Assembly (NCBI GenBank): GCA_963668585.1 | Contig: OY764869.1 | Span: forward strand, 3,658,001-3,722,000 | Direction: 5' to 3' | DNA from: Bin87 sp963668585 | GTDB taxonomy: Bacteria; Chloroflexota; Dehalococcoidia; Lucifugimonadales; UBA3495 | DNA: 64,000 nt | In this document: positions 54,713 to 63,515 of the stretch, one piece after another | Layout: every line of letters starts with the position of its first letter | Position numbering within the stretch: position 1 is the first letter of the stretch | The notes under the pieces: model-generated | Told to the model about the DNA's origin: nothing | The model's database searches: none | The model's input: only the letters and a program-made list of their open reading frames with translations | Position numbers and translations under genes: made by a program

Positions 54713-55852
54713 ATGGCGCAAATCAGGCGGCCAGCTGTAGAGATCAAACAAGGCAACCTAACGGTCTACCTGACGTACATCACGCCGGGCGATCTTTCAG
54801 TCCCTAATTTTTATACGGTCGATAAACTCGATCCGCAAGCGAACGAGGGCTACCAGCGTATCCTTGACGAGCGCCGCGCCAATCGCCTAGCACGGCATTT
54901 GAAAGAATCAGTGAGCAAAGGATACGCGAATTTACCTACGACGATCTTTCTCGCCACGGACAAACCAATCAGCTTCGACATCGCGACTGGTCAATTGGAA
55001 TACGAAACCGACGACGTTTGCCCATTTAGCGTCGTCGACGGCCAGCACCGTATCGAAGGCCTTCTCACTGCGAGCAGAGAGGAATCCTTACTCGGGGATT
55101 TTAAGTTGCCCGCAGCTATCGCCACGTCGTTAGACGACTCGCACCAGATGTATCATTTTTTCATCGTCAACACCACGCAGAAGCCGGTTGAGTCGGCGTT
55201 GGAGCAACAAATCACTCGGCGTTTCACAGATATGCAAGGGATCGACACGCTTCCGTACCTTCCGTATTGGATACAAACGGAAGTTGATAGAGGAGCCGAT
55301 GCAGAGGCTTTGAGGTTGGTCGAGTACCTAAACGACGAATCTACGTGTCCCCTCGCTGGCCGAATACGAATGGCTAACGACACAACCCCACCGAGGGGCC
55401 GAATTAACCAATCCAGCTTGGTTACGATGCTAAAATCACAAATTTTCGTCGGAAACAATCCGATTTTCATGCAAGAGCAAGATAGGGACCGACGTCACCG
55501 TATTATCAACAATTATTGGAACGCGGTCGATCGGGTTTTCGTCGGTGCAGTAGATGCATCTGTGTCGTTGGCCTACAGCAACAACGGGATCTACTTTTTC
55601 TTGATGATCTCAAAATGGGTTTTTACTGACATATACGCGACCACTAGAGACTTCACAGTGGACTCAATCATCCGCAGTTTAGAGGACACCCTTCGACATT
55701 TGGATGATCCATATCTGGGAATTGCAGATCCTGAATGGTGGAAACGCGGAGGCGAAGCAAGCAATCTACTGAATCGCGCCGGCGCAACTACATTGGCCAA
55801 TGGTTTCCTACAAGCCTTGCAGCAGGCTCGTTCGACAGAGGTAAAAATATGA
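54713..55852 (+). CDS. DGQHR-domain protein
   Basis: A 379-residue protein with the DGQHR motif at residues 109-113 (FSVVDGQHRIEGLL), preceded by TVDKLDPQANEGYQRILDE and followed by YHFFIVNTTQKPVESALEQQ. The family includes DndB, the regulator of DNA phosphorothioation, and many uncharacterised proteins in mobile islands. No dndCDE or dpt genes are present. It overlaps the GIY-YIG gene by ATGA, so the two are coupled. The stretch is clearly AT-richer than its surroundings, with lysine- and asparagine-rich codons, pointing to recent transfer. A defence role is a hypothesis based on family and partner. Confidence 0.85.
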   Translation: MAQIRRPAVEIKQGNLTVYLTYITPGDLSVPNFYTVDKLDPQANEGYQRILDERRANRLARHLKESVSKGYANLPTTIFLATDKPISFDIATGQLEYETDDVCPFSVVDGQHRIEGLLTASREESLLGDFKLPAAIATSLDDSHQMYHFFIVNTTQKPVESALEQQITRRFTDMQGIDTLPYLPYWIQTEVDRGADAEALRLVEYLNDESTCPLAGRIRMANDTTPPRGRINQSSLVTMLKSQIFVGNNPIFMQEQDRDRRHRIINNYWNAVDRVFVGAVDASVSLAYSNNGIYFFLMISKWVFTDIYATTRDFTVDSIIRSLEDTLRHLDDPYLGIADPEWWKRGGEASNLLNRAGATTLANGFLQALQQARSTEVKI

Positions 55853-56181
55853 CTGTTCAAGAATGTGCGCCGGAACTCAACAAAAGGATAGTTTTCAATA
55901 GCAGTGCCGTTCATTTTTTGCCGGATTGTTCCGGGTGTTATTGCATTGCAAATGTCCTGGAGGAAGTGTTGTACATCGGGCAAACACAGAATCTAAGCGC
56001 CCGTATGGTCCAACATACGAAAGACCAAAGAATAAGGCAAAAAACGACAAAAGGATTAGCCTCATTATTCTATTTCTGTGAAGTACCAGTTATGGATTTG
56101 CTGAACAAAGAAAAAGAACTATTGGGGCGTTATATTTTCGCAGAAGGCGTGCTCCCACCGTTGAATCGTCAAGGCCCATAG
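55849..56181 (+). CDS. GIY-YIG nuclease-domain protein
   Basis: A 110-residue single-domain GIY-YIG protein. Key positions: GCY (29-31) and YIG (42-44) with the usual QTQNL after it, Arg52 (SARMVQH), and Glu88 before the C-terminal PPLN. All core catalytic residues are therefore present. There is no extra DNA-binding domain. It starts inside the stop of the DGQHR gene (ATGA) and is probably made in fixed ratio with it. Of 60 bases counted by hand (55861-55920) only 25 are G or C, against a mostly GC-rich neighbourhood. Confidence 0.87.
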   Translation: MTVQECAPELNKRIVFNSSAVHFLPDCSGCYCIANVLEEVLYIGQTQNLSARMVQHTKDQRIRQKTTKGLASLFYFCEVPVMDLLNKEKELLGRYIFAEGVLPPLNRQGP

Positions 56182-56303
56182 ACAGTTGTTTCTCCGAAAC
56201 TATTTACGCACAAGGGCGATGAGTGGTTGCCAACATACCGCTCATGACATATGGTGACTCAGTATCGACTGATCACAAAAATCTCCAAACGGTACCAAAA
56301 CCC

Positions 56304-57257
56304 ATGGCATTCAAGCTGGTTATCTGCCCACCCAACTACCAGGAACATTGGCCGGATCTGTTGCGCCAGGAGATTCCTGACATCGACGTCCAGGTGTGCC
56401 CCACCGTGGGCGAAGCCATGGAGGTGATCGGCGACGCCGACGCTGCGTTCGGCGACATCGTGCCCGAACTGCTGGAACGGGCGCAAAACCTGAAATGGAT
56501 CGCGTGCCCGCAGGCCGGTCCCCGCGCCGGGTATTATCACCGGTCCCTGATCGAAAGCGACGTGGTGGTCACCAACACTCGCGAGATCTACAACGACCAC
56601 ATCAGCGCCCACATCATGTCCCTGCTGCTGGCCTTTGCCAGGGGACTGCAGGTGTACATACCCCAGCAGGTGGCCGGCGTCTGGCAGCAGGGATACCCGA
56701 CCATCTATCTGCCGGAGGCCACCGCCGTGGTGGTCGGAGTCGGCGGCATCGGCGGTGAAACCGCCCGTCTGTGTTCGGAGTTCGGCATGACCGTGCTCGG
56801 CGTTGACCCCAGGCTTCCGGAACCCACCGCCGGCATGGCCGAACTACACCGGCCCGACGATCTGCTGCAGGTGCTGCCCCGCGCCGACTTCGTCATCGTA
56901 ACGGTTCCCGAAACCCCGGAGACCCAGGGAATGTTCAGCGCGCCCCAGTTTCATGCGATGAAAAACCGCGGTTTCTTCATCAACATCGGCCGCGGCGCCA
57001 CCGTGATCCTGGACGACCTGGTGGATGCGCTGCGCGATGGCGAAATCGCCGGCGCCGGGCTGGACGTGTTCCAGGTCGAGCCGTTGCCCGCCGGCCACCC
57101 CCTCTGGAGCATGCCCGGCGTGCTGATCACCCCCCACGTGGCCGGCAATGGCCCCTACCTGGAGCAACGGCGCACCGAGCTTTTCATCGACAACTGCAAA
57201 CGCTTCAACGCTGGGCAGGAACTGCGCAACGTCGTGGACAAGGCCAACTGGTTCTGA
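56304..57257 (+). CDS. D-isomer 2-hydroxyacid dehydrogenase
   Basis: A 317-residue NAD(P)-dependent dehydrogenase of the D-2-hydroxyacid family. The nucleotide site is AVVVGVGGIGGETARL. The catalytic Arg is in FINIGRGATV, the Glu in VFQVEPLPAGHPLW and the His in LITPHVAGNGP. It reduces 2-oxoacids or oxidises D-hydroxyacids; the exact acid (glyoxylate, hydroxypyruvate or other) is unknown. ATG 56304 gives the family N-terminus FKLVICPPN; a GTG-type frame from 56223 adds 27 residues without homology signs. Confidence 0.9.
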   Translation: MAFKLVICPPNYQEHWPDLLRQEIPDIDVQVCPTVGEAMEVIGDADAAFGDIVPELLERAQNLKWIACPQAGPRAGYYHRSLIESDVVVTNTREIYNDHISAHIMSLLLAFARGLQVYIPQQVAGVWQQGYPTIYLPEATAVVVGVGGIGGETARLCSEFGMTVLGVDPRLPEPTAGMAELHRPDDLLQVLPRADFVIVTVPETPETQGMFSAPQFHAMKNRGFFINIGRGATVILDDLVDALRDGEIAGAGLDVFQVEPLPAGHPLWSMPGVLITPHVAGNGPYLEQRRTELFIDNCKRFNAGQELRNVVDKANWF

Positions 57258-57299
57258 ACCGACGGCAGTCGGGCTGCGAGCCCACCGACCGGCTACAAA

Positions 57300-57327
57300 A
57301 CGCCCCCGACCGTAAGGCCAGGGGCGT
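57300..57327 (-). terminator. Hairpin terminator
   Basis: ACGCCCC (57300-57306) and GGGGCGT (57321-57327) form a 7-bp stem. Read on the minus strand it is followed by TTTTG, so it best serves the propeller gene ending at 57361. Confidence 0.6.
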
Positions 57328-57360
57328 GATCAACCAAAGGTTGCTGTTCGGGTCAGCGGA

Positions 57361-58350
57361 CTAGTTGGGGAACCACATCACCGACGAGATCTCGCTGAAC
57401 TCGCGGTCAAACTTGCTCCAGGAGTTGCCCGCGTCTCCCGACTGGTACAGGTAGCCGTACCGACTGCCGGCCAGCAGGAAATCGGGATCCTGCGGCTGCG
57501 AGTTGACCACCCACATGGCGGTGTTGGGTTCCACCGGCAGTTCCAGGCTGTTCCAGGTTGCGCCCGCATCGTTGGAGCGCATCACCACGCCACGGGAGCC
57601 GGGGGTAGTGTCGCCGAAGGTGGTGAAAATGGTAGTCGGGTCGTCGGCCTTGATCTTGATGCCGCGAGGATATCCCAGCGGGAAGTTCTGCCGCACATCC
57701 AGGTTACGCCACGAACTGCCGTCGTCATCGCTCAGGAACACGTCGTCGTTGACCATCACCACCACGCGATGCGGGGGGCCGGAGGTTACGGTCACGTTGT
57801 GGATGTCCATGTTCGGGATGTCCTGGTGCGGCACCGTTTCCCAGGTGTCGCCGCCGTCTGAACTGTGGCGCAGACCGTCCACCTCAATGCCCACCCACAC
57901 GCTGTCGCCGTTGGTCGGGTCGATGGCTATGCCCGTCACGCGCGGCACGCCCACCGCCGGACATTCGGCGGCGACTTCCACCGGGCGCAACTCCCACGTC
58001 GCCCCTCCGTCCTTTGTCCGATAAATCTGGCACGGGTCGGGCGTTCCGGTGCCGGCGAAACCGACCTGGGGATTCGACGGGTCGAACGCAATGGCCCAGA
58101 CTGCTGTGCCGTCCATCGACGTGCTGACTGCCCGCCACGTATCGCCGTTGTCGTCGCTGCGGATGATGCCGCGGTCGCAGCCGGCCATGACGCTGCTCTC
58201 GGTGCCGGGAACCGGCGTGAGGCAGCGCACCACGGCATCCGAGTGGATGCCCTGGGTGATTCCCACCCGCCGCCAGGACTGGCCGCTGTCGGTGCTGCGC
58301 ATCACGCCCTGTCCGGCGGTGCCGACCAAAATGGTGATTCCGTCTGCCAT
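57361..58350 (-). CDS. Seven-Asp-box (BNR) beta-propeller protein
   Basis: A 329-residue protein with seven Asp-box motifs of the S/T-x-D-x-G-x-x-W type: STDSGQSW, SDDNGDTW, TKDGGATW, SSDGGDTW, SDDDGSSW, SNDAGATW and SGDAGNSW, spaced about 45 residues. It is therefore a seven-bladed propeller related to sortilin/photosystem II assembly factors and sialidase folds. No sialidase arginine triad is evident. The start at 58350 has AAGGAGG 7 bases upstream. No signal peptide. Function unknown. Confidence 0.88.
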   Translation of the reverse strand: MADGITILVGTAGQGVMRSTDSGQSWRRVGITQGIHSDAVVRCLTPVPGTESSVMAGCDRGIIRSDDNGDTWRAVSTSMDGTAVWAIAFDPSNPQVGFAGTGTPDPCQIYRTKDGGATWELRPVEVAAECPAVGVPRVTGIAIDPTNGDSVWVGIEVDGLRHSSDGGDTWETVPHQDIPNMDIHNVTVTSGPPHRVVVMVNDDVFLSDDDGSSWRNLDVRQNFPLGYPRGIKIKADDPTTIFTTFGDTTPGSRGVVMRSNDAGATWNSLELPVEPNTAMWVVNSQPQDPDFLLAGSRYGYLYQSGDAGNSWSKFDREFSEISSVMWFPN

Positions 58351-58422
58351 GGTAACGCCTCCTTGTGTTGGGGTTACGGTACGTTTGGCCACATCATACC
58401 GCCACCGACCGCGTCAATGCTA

Positions 58423-58450
58423 GCGGGGGCGGTTATGGAACCGCCCCCGC
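58423..58450 (-). terminator. Strong GC hairpin between MFS and propeller genes
   Basis: GCGGGGGCGGTT (58423-58434) and AACCGCCCCCGC (58439-58450), perfect 12-bp stem, loop ATGG. There is no T-run on the minus strand, so it may be an attenuator or RNA-stability element. Confidence 0.6.
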
Positions 58451-58477
58451 GTAATCCGCAAGTTCCCAAAGAGAGCG

Positions 58478-60040
58478 TCAGTCGCCGTTGCCCGAGGTGG
58501 CCGGGGCCGGCGATCCGCCAGCCGGAGCCGGAGGGGTTTCCGGCGCCGCGGCTGCGGCGTCGGGACGCAATTCTGTGGGCAGCTCGTTTTCCCAGTCGGG
58601 CAGTTGGTGCCGGTGGGTTGTGGGCAGGAAAATTATGGTGACCACGCCGATGAGACTCATCACAAACGACAGGGCTGCGGTCGCCGCGTAACCGCCGGTC
58701 ACTGCCAACAGCAGGCTCCCCAGCAGGGCGCCGCTCGCCATTCCGGCGCCGGCTCCCATCATCTGGAAACCGTAAGAAGTACCGATTGGGGCGTTGCCGT
58801 AGTACTGCCGGTTGATGATTGGGAATGCGGACATTTCCCCGCCGAAACCGATGCCAAACAGTATCGCGAACAGGTAAAACATCCAGACTACAGGGTGGAA
58901 CAGGATGCCAAAGAGCAGGATCAGCACCGGTGCGACCTGGAGGAAGAAACAAACCGCCATCACCCATTTGCTGCCCAACAAGTCGGCGGCGATCGGCACT
59001 CCGAATCTGGTAAAGGTACTGACCAGGCTCATCACAGCAGCAGCGCCGCCACCAATTGCGGAGGCGCGCAACAATGCCGCCGAACGAGCCGAATCATCCG
59101 TGATGCTCTCCCACCCGCCTTCCGGCGCCAGGGAACTGATGATCATCGCCGGCAGGAAGACGATCACGATGCTGTGTCCGGCGCAACCCCAGTAGTGAAT
59201 GCCAATCAGGTTCCAGAACGCCGGCGTCTTGCGCACCTGGCGCAGAAACACGCTGGCGCGCGCTTTGGCCGTAGCTCCTGTGGCCGGGGCGCGGCGCGGC
59301 GGAGTATTGGCATCGGCGCCCAATTGGCGCAGTCCAATGTCCTCCGGTGTGTTGTAGAATACGCGGATCAGCAGCAGCAGGATAATGCCGCCGCCAATAC
59401 CGGGGATCCAGAACGCCATCCGGATGCCCAGAACTTCAGGGGTTCCCAGGGGTATCCAGCTCAGCAAGGGCGAACTGAGAGCGCCCCAACTGAGGAATTG
59501 CCCGCCGGTGCCAACGGTGAACCATGCCGCTATTCCCAGCATTATGGGGATCGCGATGACCGGACCCAAACCCTGAGATCCCTGCAGCAATCCCATGCCT
59601 ACGCCCAGATGCTTGCGGAACCATGAGGTCACAGACACCGTCAGCGGGACTTGGAAAATGCCCATCGAAGCGCTGAGGATAATTCCAAAGAAGAGGATCA
59701 AGTGCCAGGGTTGGCTCATAAACCCTGTGAGAATCATTCCGACCAGGTAGAGCGTGGCTCCGATGGTCATGGTCACTCGGGCGCCGTATCGGTCGCCCAG
59801 CCAACCCGCCGCCGGACCGAACGCCCCTGATACGACCCATTGCAAGGAGAAGGCAAGGGTGACCAGCCATACTTGCCATCCGAATTCGACCGCGATCAGC
59901 GGGATCAGCGCCGGGAATCCCATGCGAAACGACGACGATACCAAGCGCATCACCGACGTAATTGCGACGATCACCCATGCGTAGTGGATGCGTTGCCCTG
60001 CGAGCGCGAATTCGCTGGGTCGAAGATTAATGGCGGCCAT
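58478..60040 (-). CDS. MFS transporter
   Basis: A 520-residue, 12-helix major facilitator. It begins with IHYAWVIVAITSVMRLV, has GWLGDRYGARVTMTIGA in loop 2-3, an unusual extended middle loop (about 240-275), and a proline/alanine-rich cytoplasmic tail (residues 490-520). The style is again that of the oxalate/formate antiporter branch. ATG 60040 is preferred to a TTG two codons earlier. It is divergent from the S9 peptidase gene. The substrate is unknown. Confidence 0.88.
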   Translation of the reverse strand: MAAINLRPSEFALAGQRIHYAWVIVAITSVMRLVSSSFRMGFPALIPLIAVEFGWQVWLVTLAFSLQWVVSGAFGPAAGWLGDRYGARVTMTIGATLYLVGMILTGFMSQPWHLILFFGIILSASMGIFQVPLTVSVTSWFRKHLGVGMGLLQGSQGLGPVIAIPIMLGIAAWFTVGTGGQFLSWGALSSPLLSWIPLGTPEVLGIRMAFWIPGIGGGIILLLLIRVFYNTPEDIGLRQLGADANTPPRRAPATGATAKARASVFLRQVRKTPAFWNLIGIHYWGCAGHSIVIVFLPAMIISSLAPEGGWESITDDSARSAALLRASAIGGGAAAVMSLVSTFTRFGVPIAADLLGSKWVMAVCFFLQVAPVLILLFGILFHPVVWMFYLFAILFGIGFGGEMSAFPIINRQYYGNAPIGTSYGFQMMGAGAGMASGALLGSLLLAVTGGYAATAALSFVMSLIGVVTIIFLPTTHRHQLPDWENELPTELRPDAAAAAPETPPAPAGGSPAPATSGNGD

Positions 60041-60344
60041 GGTCAATTCCCCCAGAGTTGCGAAAGTATGCGCCCCATGTTAACGGTATGTCAAGAAAAA
60101 TCGCTCCCCTACTATCATTAATCGTTATAGTGTGCCTCTTCAAGTTGGCAGTCGGTCCATCCGTCCGCCGGATGCGGTCACGACCGGTTGCGGACGGCGG
60201 CGACGCCAATAAATGTCGCCGGTCGGACCCGCGCTCATGACGGCGTCCGACGCCACAGCCCACGCCCCCGCAAAGTGCGTTACACTGTCCCGCGCGGACG
60301 GCCATGCTGCAACCGACCGCCCAACATCAGCGGGAGCCTGCGCA
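60041..60344. other. Divergent intergenic region
   Basis: It lies between the MFS gene (minus) and S9 peptidase (plus) and must hold both promoters. No strong boxes were chosen. The plus frame is open from 60213 but the ribosome site GGGAG near 60331 supports a start at 60345. Confidence 0.45.
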
Positions 60345-62402
60345 ATGACGAACCACATTGGCCCTGACCTGTTTCGCAACTTGACCAGCGTGGGCGACCC
60401 AACCATCACCCCGGATGGTTGCCGGTGCGCCTACGTCCTTTCCTGGACCGACCGGGACACCTCAGAAGCCCGCTCGCGCATCTATCAGGCCAGGCTCGGC
60501 GAACCCGGCGAAAAGCCCGACCCGAAACCCTTCACCAACGGGAACTCCGACTCTCATCCGCGCTATTCTCCGGATGGCAGCCATCTTGCCTTTCTCCGTC
60601 CCGACGACTCGTCGGAAGCCCTCCGACAGGTCTGGCTCATGCCATCCGACGGTGGCGAAGCCGCCCAGTTGACCACCCTCCCCAACAGCGCCCGCGAATT
60701 CTCCTGGTCGCCGGATTCATCCCGCCTGGCCGTGGTGGTTGACGTCGTCCCGGACACCGATGCTGAACCAGATTCAAACGAACCGAAGCCCCGCGAAGTC
60801 CGCCGCGTCCGCTATCGCCACGACGCAATCGGCTGGCGCGGCAACCAACACTTCCATCTTTTCGTCGCGGACGCCAGCACCGGTGAAGCCACGCAGGTCA
60901 CCGACGGAGACTGGGACGACATGGCTCCGGCATGGTCTCCCGATGGAAATCGCATTGCGTTCATATCCGGCCGTTCTGAAACCCGCGACCTTGCCGCCAC
61001 CAACGAAGTGTACGTGCTCGACGTTTCAGAATCCGGCGCCCCAACTGCGGAGCCCGGGTTGTGGTCGCAGGGACTGACCGACGCCGCCGCCGTTTCCTGG
61101 TCTCCTGACGGGCGACGCCTACTCGCCGCCGGCGCGACGGCCGACGGCCTCAGCGTACTGTGGCAGGCCTACCTGTACATCCTCACACCCGGCAAGCCGC
61201 CGCGTTGCCTCACCGACGATGCTATCCGACCATGCCTTGGCTATCCCGGAATCTACCCGCCCCTGGAACTCCGTTGGGTCGCCGGCGATGACCCCGAAAC
61301 CGACGGGCGCATTCTGTTCCTCGCCGACGCCGCCGGGCAGACCAGGCTGTACGCCATGGACGTTCCCACCGATGATCGGCCCGGTGAACCATGTCCCCTG
61401 ACGGAAGGCGGCGAGATGCTGTCCGGCATGGCCCTGGACTCCGCCAACCGTCGGTTCGTGCTGGCCGCCTCCAACCCAACCGCTCCGTCCGACCTGCACT
61501 GCGTCACCCATCCCGACTGCGCCCGCCAGCGTGTGACCGGCCACAACGATGCCTGGCTCGCGGCGCACCCGCCGGCCGGGATTGAAAAGTTCAACATCGA
61601 GCGTATCGACTGGGACATCGAGTGCCGCCTTTACCATCCCAACGGTTTCGACCCGACGCAAAAATACCCGCTGGTCCTCGAAATCCACGGCGGCCCCAAC
61701 GGGGCGTTTTACGATTCTTTCGTCCCGTGGCATCAGGTGCTGGCCGGCGCGGGGTACCTGACCCTCGCCGTCAACCCGCGCGGTTCCTCCACCTACGGCG
61801 AGGAGTTCGTCAACGCCGTCCTCGGCGACTGGGGCGGCGACGATTTTCGAGACCTCCTGGCCGCCCTAGACTCCGTCTGCGAAAGGGATTACGTGGACAC
61901 CGACCGCCTGGGCATCCACGGCTACAGCTACGGCGGTTACATGACCTCCTGGGCCATCGGCAACGACAACCGTTTTCGCGCCGCCGTGGCCGGCGCGCCC
62001 TGCATCGACCTTTGGACCATGTACGGCACCTCCGACATCGCCACCAGCTTCGGAGAAACCCAGTGGGCCAACCGCCTGGCCGGCGGCATGGCAATCAGCC
62101 GCCCCCTGGTTGATGAATTGGCCCAGTCCGTGGACAGCCTCGCCTACCGTCTGCTGCAACGGTCCCCCATCAAGTTCGCGCCCCAGGTGGAAACCCCCGT
62201 CCTGCTCCTGCACGGCGAGGACGACGCGCGCTGTCCCATCAGCCAGAGCGAACAGTATTTCCAGGTGTTGAAACGTCTTGGCAAGGAAGTAGAGATGGTG
62301 CGGTTCCCAGGATGCGGCCATGGATTCCTGCGCACCGGTCACGTCGCCCTCCGTCAGGCCTACCTGCAGCAGATGGTGGACTGGTTCCAAAGATGGCTCT
62401 AA
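60345..62402 (+). CDS. S9 family prolyl-oligopeptidase-type serine peptidase
   Basis: A 685-residue peptidase with an N-terminal propeller made of WD40/TolB-like units (SHPRYSPDGSHLAFL, APAWSPDGNRIAFIS, VSWSPDGRRLLAA) and a C-terminal alpha/beta hydrolase domain. The catalytic triad is Ser528 (GYSYGGYMTSW), Asp627 (HGEDDARCP) and His659 (GCGHGFLRTG). It cleaves short peptides or acylated amino acids (acylaminoacyl-peptidase type). No signal peptide, so it is cytoplasmic. Confidence 0.93.
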   Translation: MTNHIGPDLFRNLTSVGDPTITPDGCRCAYVLSWTDRDTSEARSRIYQARLGEPGEKPDPKPFTNGNSDSHPRYSPDGSHLAFLRPDDSSEALRQVWLMPSDGGEAAQLTTLPNSAREFSWSPDSSRLAVVVDVVPDTDAEPDSNEPKPREVRRVRYRHDAIGWRGNQHFHLFVADASTGEATQVTDGDWDDMAPAWSPDGNRIAFISGRSETRDLAATNEVYVLDVSESGAPTAEPGLWSQGLTDAAAVSWSPDGRRLLAAGATADGLSVLWQAYLYILTPGKPPRCLTDDAIRPCLGYPGIYPPLELRWVAGDDPETDGRILFLADAAGQTRLYAMDVPTDDRPGEPCPLTEGGEMLSGMALDSANRRFVLAASNPTAPSDLHCVTHPDCARQRVTGHNDAWLAAHPPAGIEKFNIERIDWDIECRLYHPNGFDPTQKYPLVLEIHGGPNGAFYDSFVPWHQVLAGAGYLTLAVNPRGSSTYGEEFVNAVLGDWGGDDFRDLLAALDSVCERDYVDTDRLGIHGYSYGGYMTSWAIGNDNRFRAAVAGAPCIDLWTMYGTSDIATSFGETQWANRLAGGMAISRPLVDELAQSVDSLAYRLLQRSPIKFAPQVETPVLLLHGEDDARCPISQSEQYFQVLKRLGKEVEMVRFPGCGHGFLRTGHVALRQAYLQQMVDWFQRWL

Positions 62403-62546
62403 CCCCGCGCATCCTGAGCCCGTCCAATGAACAGGCTGAGCCCATCAACGCATCATCCCGCCCTCTCAAGCACAGGTTTGACAGCGTCCGGGTCAGACCG
62501 TATCGTACCCACACCAAGTAGTCGCACCTCCCAGAGAAACAGTTGT

Positions 62547-62738
62547 ATGCCAGAAATAAACCCGTCAGAAGCGCAGGTCAGGATGCTCGCGGAAATGGTG
62601 GGCATCCCCATCGACGACGCCGAACTGCCCGAAGTCGCCAACCGCTTCGCCAGCCTCATGCAGGAACTCGACCGTCTGCGCGACCTTGACCTTGAGGGCA
62701 TCGAGCCAGTCGCCATATTCCCCGACCCCGAAGCGTAA
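62547..62738 (+). CDS. gatC: GatC-like subunit
   Basis: A 63-residue protein resembling GatC of the tRNA amidotransferase: QVRMLAEMVGIPI, then ANRFASLMQELDRLRDLDLEGIEPVAIFP, the C-terminal motif that wraps around GatA. It is shorter than usual GatC (about 95 residues), so a related small partner of amidases is also possible. A GatA-type amidase follows 773 bases later, separated by a HEPN-MNT pair. The longer frame from 62427 has no similarity to GatC. Confidence 0.75.
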   Translation: MPEINPSEAQVRMLAEMVGIPIDDAELPEVANRFASLMQELDRLRDLDLEGIEPVAIFPDPEA

Positions 62739-62779
62739 ACCCTATCGCTCTGCGCGATCACCACCCAATCCGGTGCGCG

Positions 62780-63202
62780 ATGCCCCTGGAATTAGACAGC
62801 CTGCGAAACGCCATAATCAGTTTGGGGTTGGCGCTTGACCGGAGTGAAGACGCCGGAACGATGCAAAACCTTGACGCAGTGTTGCAAACCGCAATCCAGG
62901 CCGGGGCTATCAAGCATTTCGAGTTCACCTACGAGCTATGCTGGAAATTCATCAATAGATGGTTGGAGCATAATGTCAGCCCGAACGCCGCCGACGGCGT
63001 CACTCGTCGGGAACTCTTCCGCATGGGCATGGAAAACCGTCTGATCTAAAACGTGGACCCCTGGATGAACTATCACCTGGCGCGCAATAACACCTCCCAC
63101 ACCTACCGCAAAGCGACCGTTGACGCCGTATATTCCGTAATACCCGCCTTTCTCGCCGACTCCCAACTTCTGCTGGCCGCGCTGGAGGCCCGCAATGATT
63201 GA
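62780..63202 (+). pseudogene. HEPN (HI0074-like) toxin gene with in-frame stop
   Basis: Read through, this gives 140 residues of an HI0074-type HEPN protein: IKHFEFTYELCWKFINRWL is the family core. A TAA at 63047-63049 (codon 90) stops translation, and the frame continues in phase to the TGA at 63200-63202. The catalytic RNase motif RNNTSH (Arg102 to His107, R-x4-H) lies after the stop, so the truncated 89-residue product lacks it. The next gene (MNT) overlaps the true end of this frame, the usual arrangement. Either a recent nonsense mutation or a sequencing error. Confidence 0.85.
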
Positions 63203-63515
63203 CGTACTGCCGGAACAATTGGAAGAAATCAGGCGCATACTTGAAGAACACGTGCCTGACTGTGAAGTACGCGCTTTCGGTTCCCGTGTGACCGGTGGAC
63301 CCAAACCATGGTCGGACCTTGACCTGGCGGTCGCGGGTCAAAGGGAACTGGGTTTTCGGCGACTGGGCCGGTTGATTGAGGCATTCCAGGAATCCTCCCT
63401 TCCCTTCCGTGTGGACGTGCTTGACTGGCGTGAGGCCTCGACGTCATTCCAGGCAATCATCGATCAGAACTACACCGTACTCCAGACCGGCAAGCACATC
63501 GGAGCAATTCAATGA
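63195..63515 (+). CDS. MNT nucleotidyltransferase-domain antitoxin
   Basis: A 106-residue minimal nucleotidyltransferase: FGSRVTGGPKPWSDLDLAV has the GS-x10-DxD motif with Asp41 and Asp43. In HEPN-MNT pairs this protein neutralises the HEPN RNase, in known cases by adding AMP to it. Its start lies within the last codons of the HEPN frame, and its stop overlaps the amidase start (ATGA), so all are coupled. The antitoxin is intact while its partner is not. Confidence 0.88.
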   Translation: MIDVLPEQLEEIRRILEEHVPDCEVRAFGSRVTGGPKPWSDLDLAVAGQRELGFRRLGRLIEAFQESSLPFRVDVLDWREASTSFQAIIDQNYTVLQTGKHIGAIQ

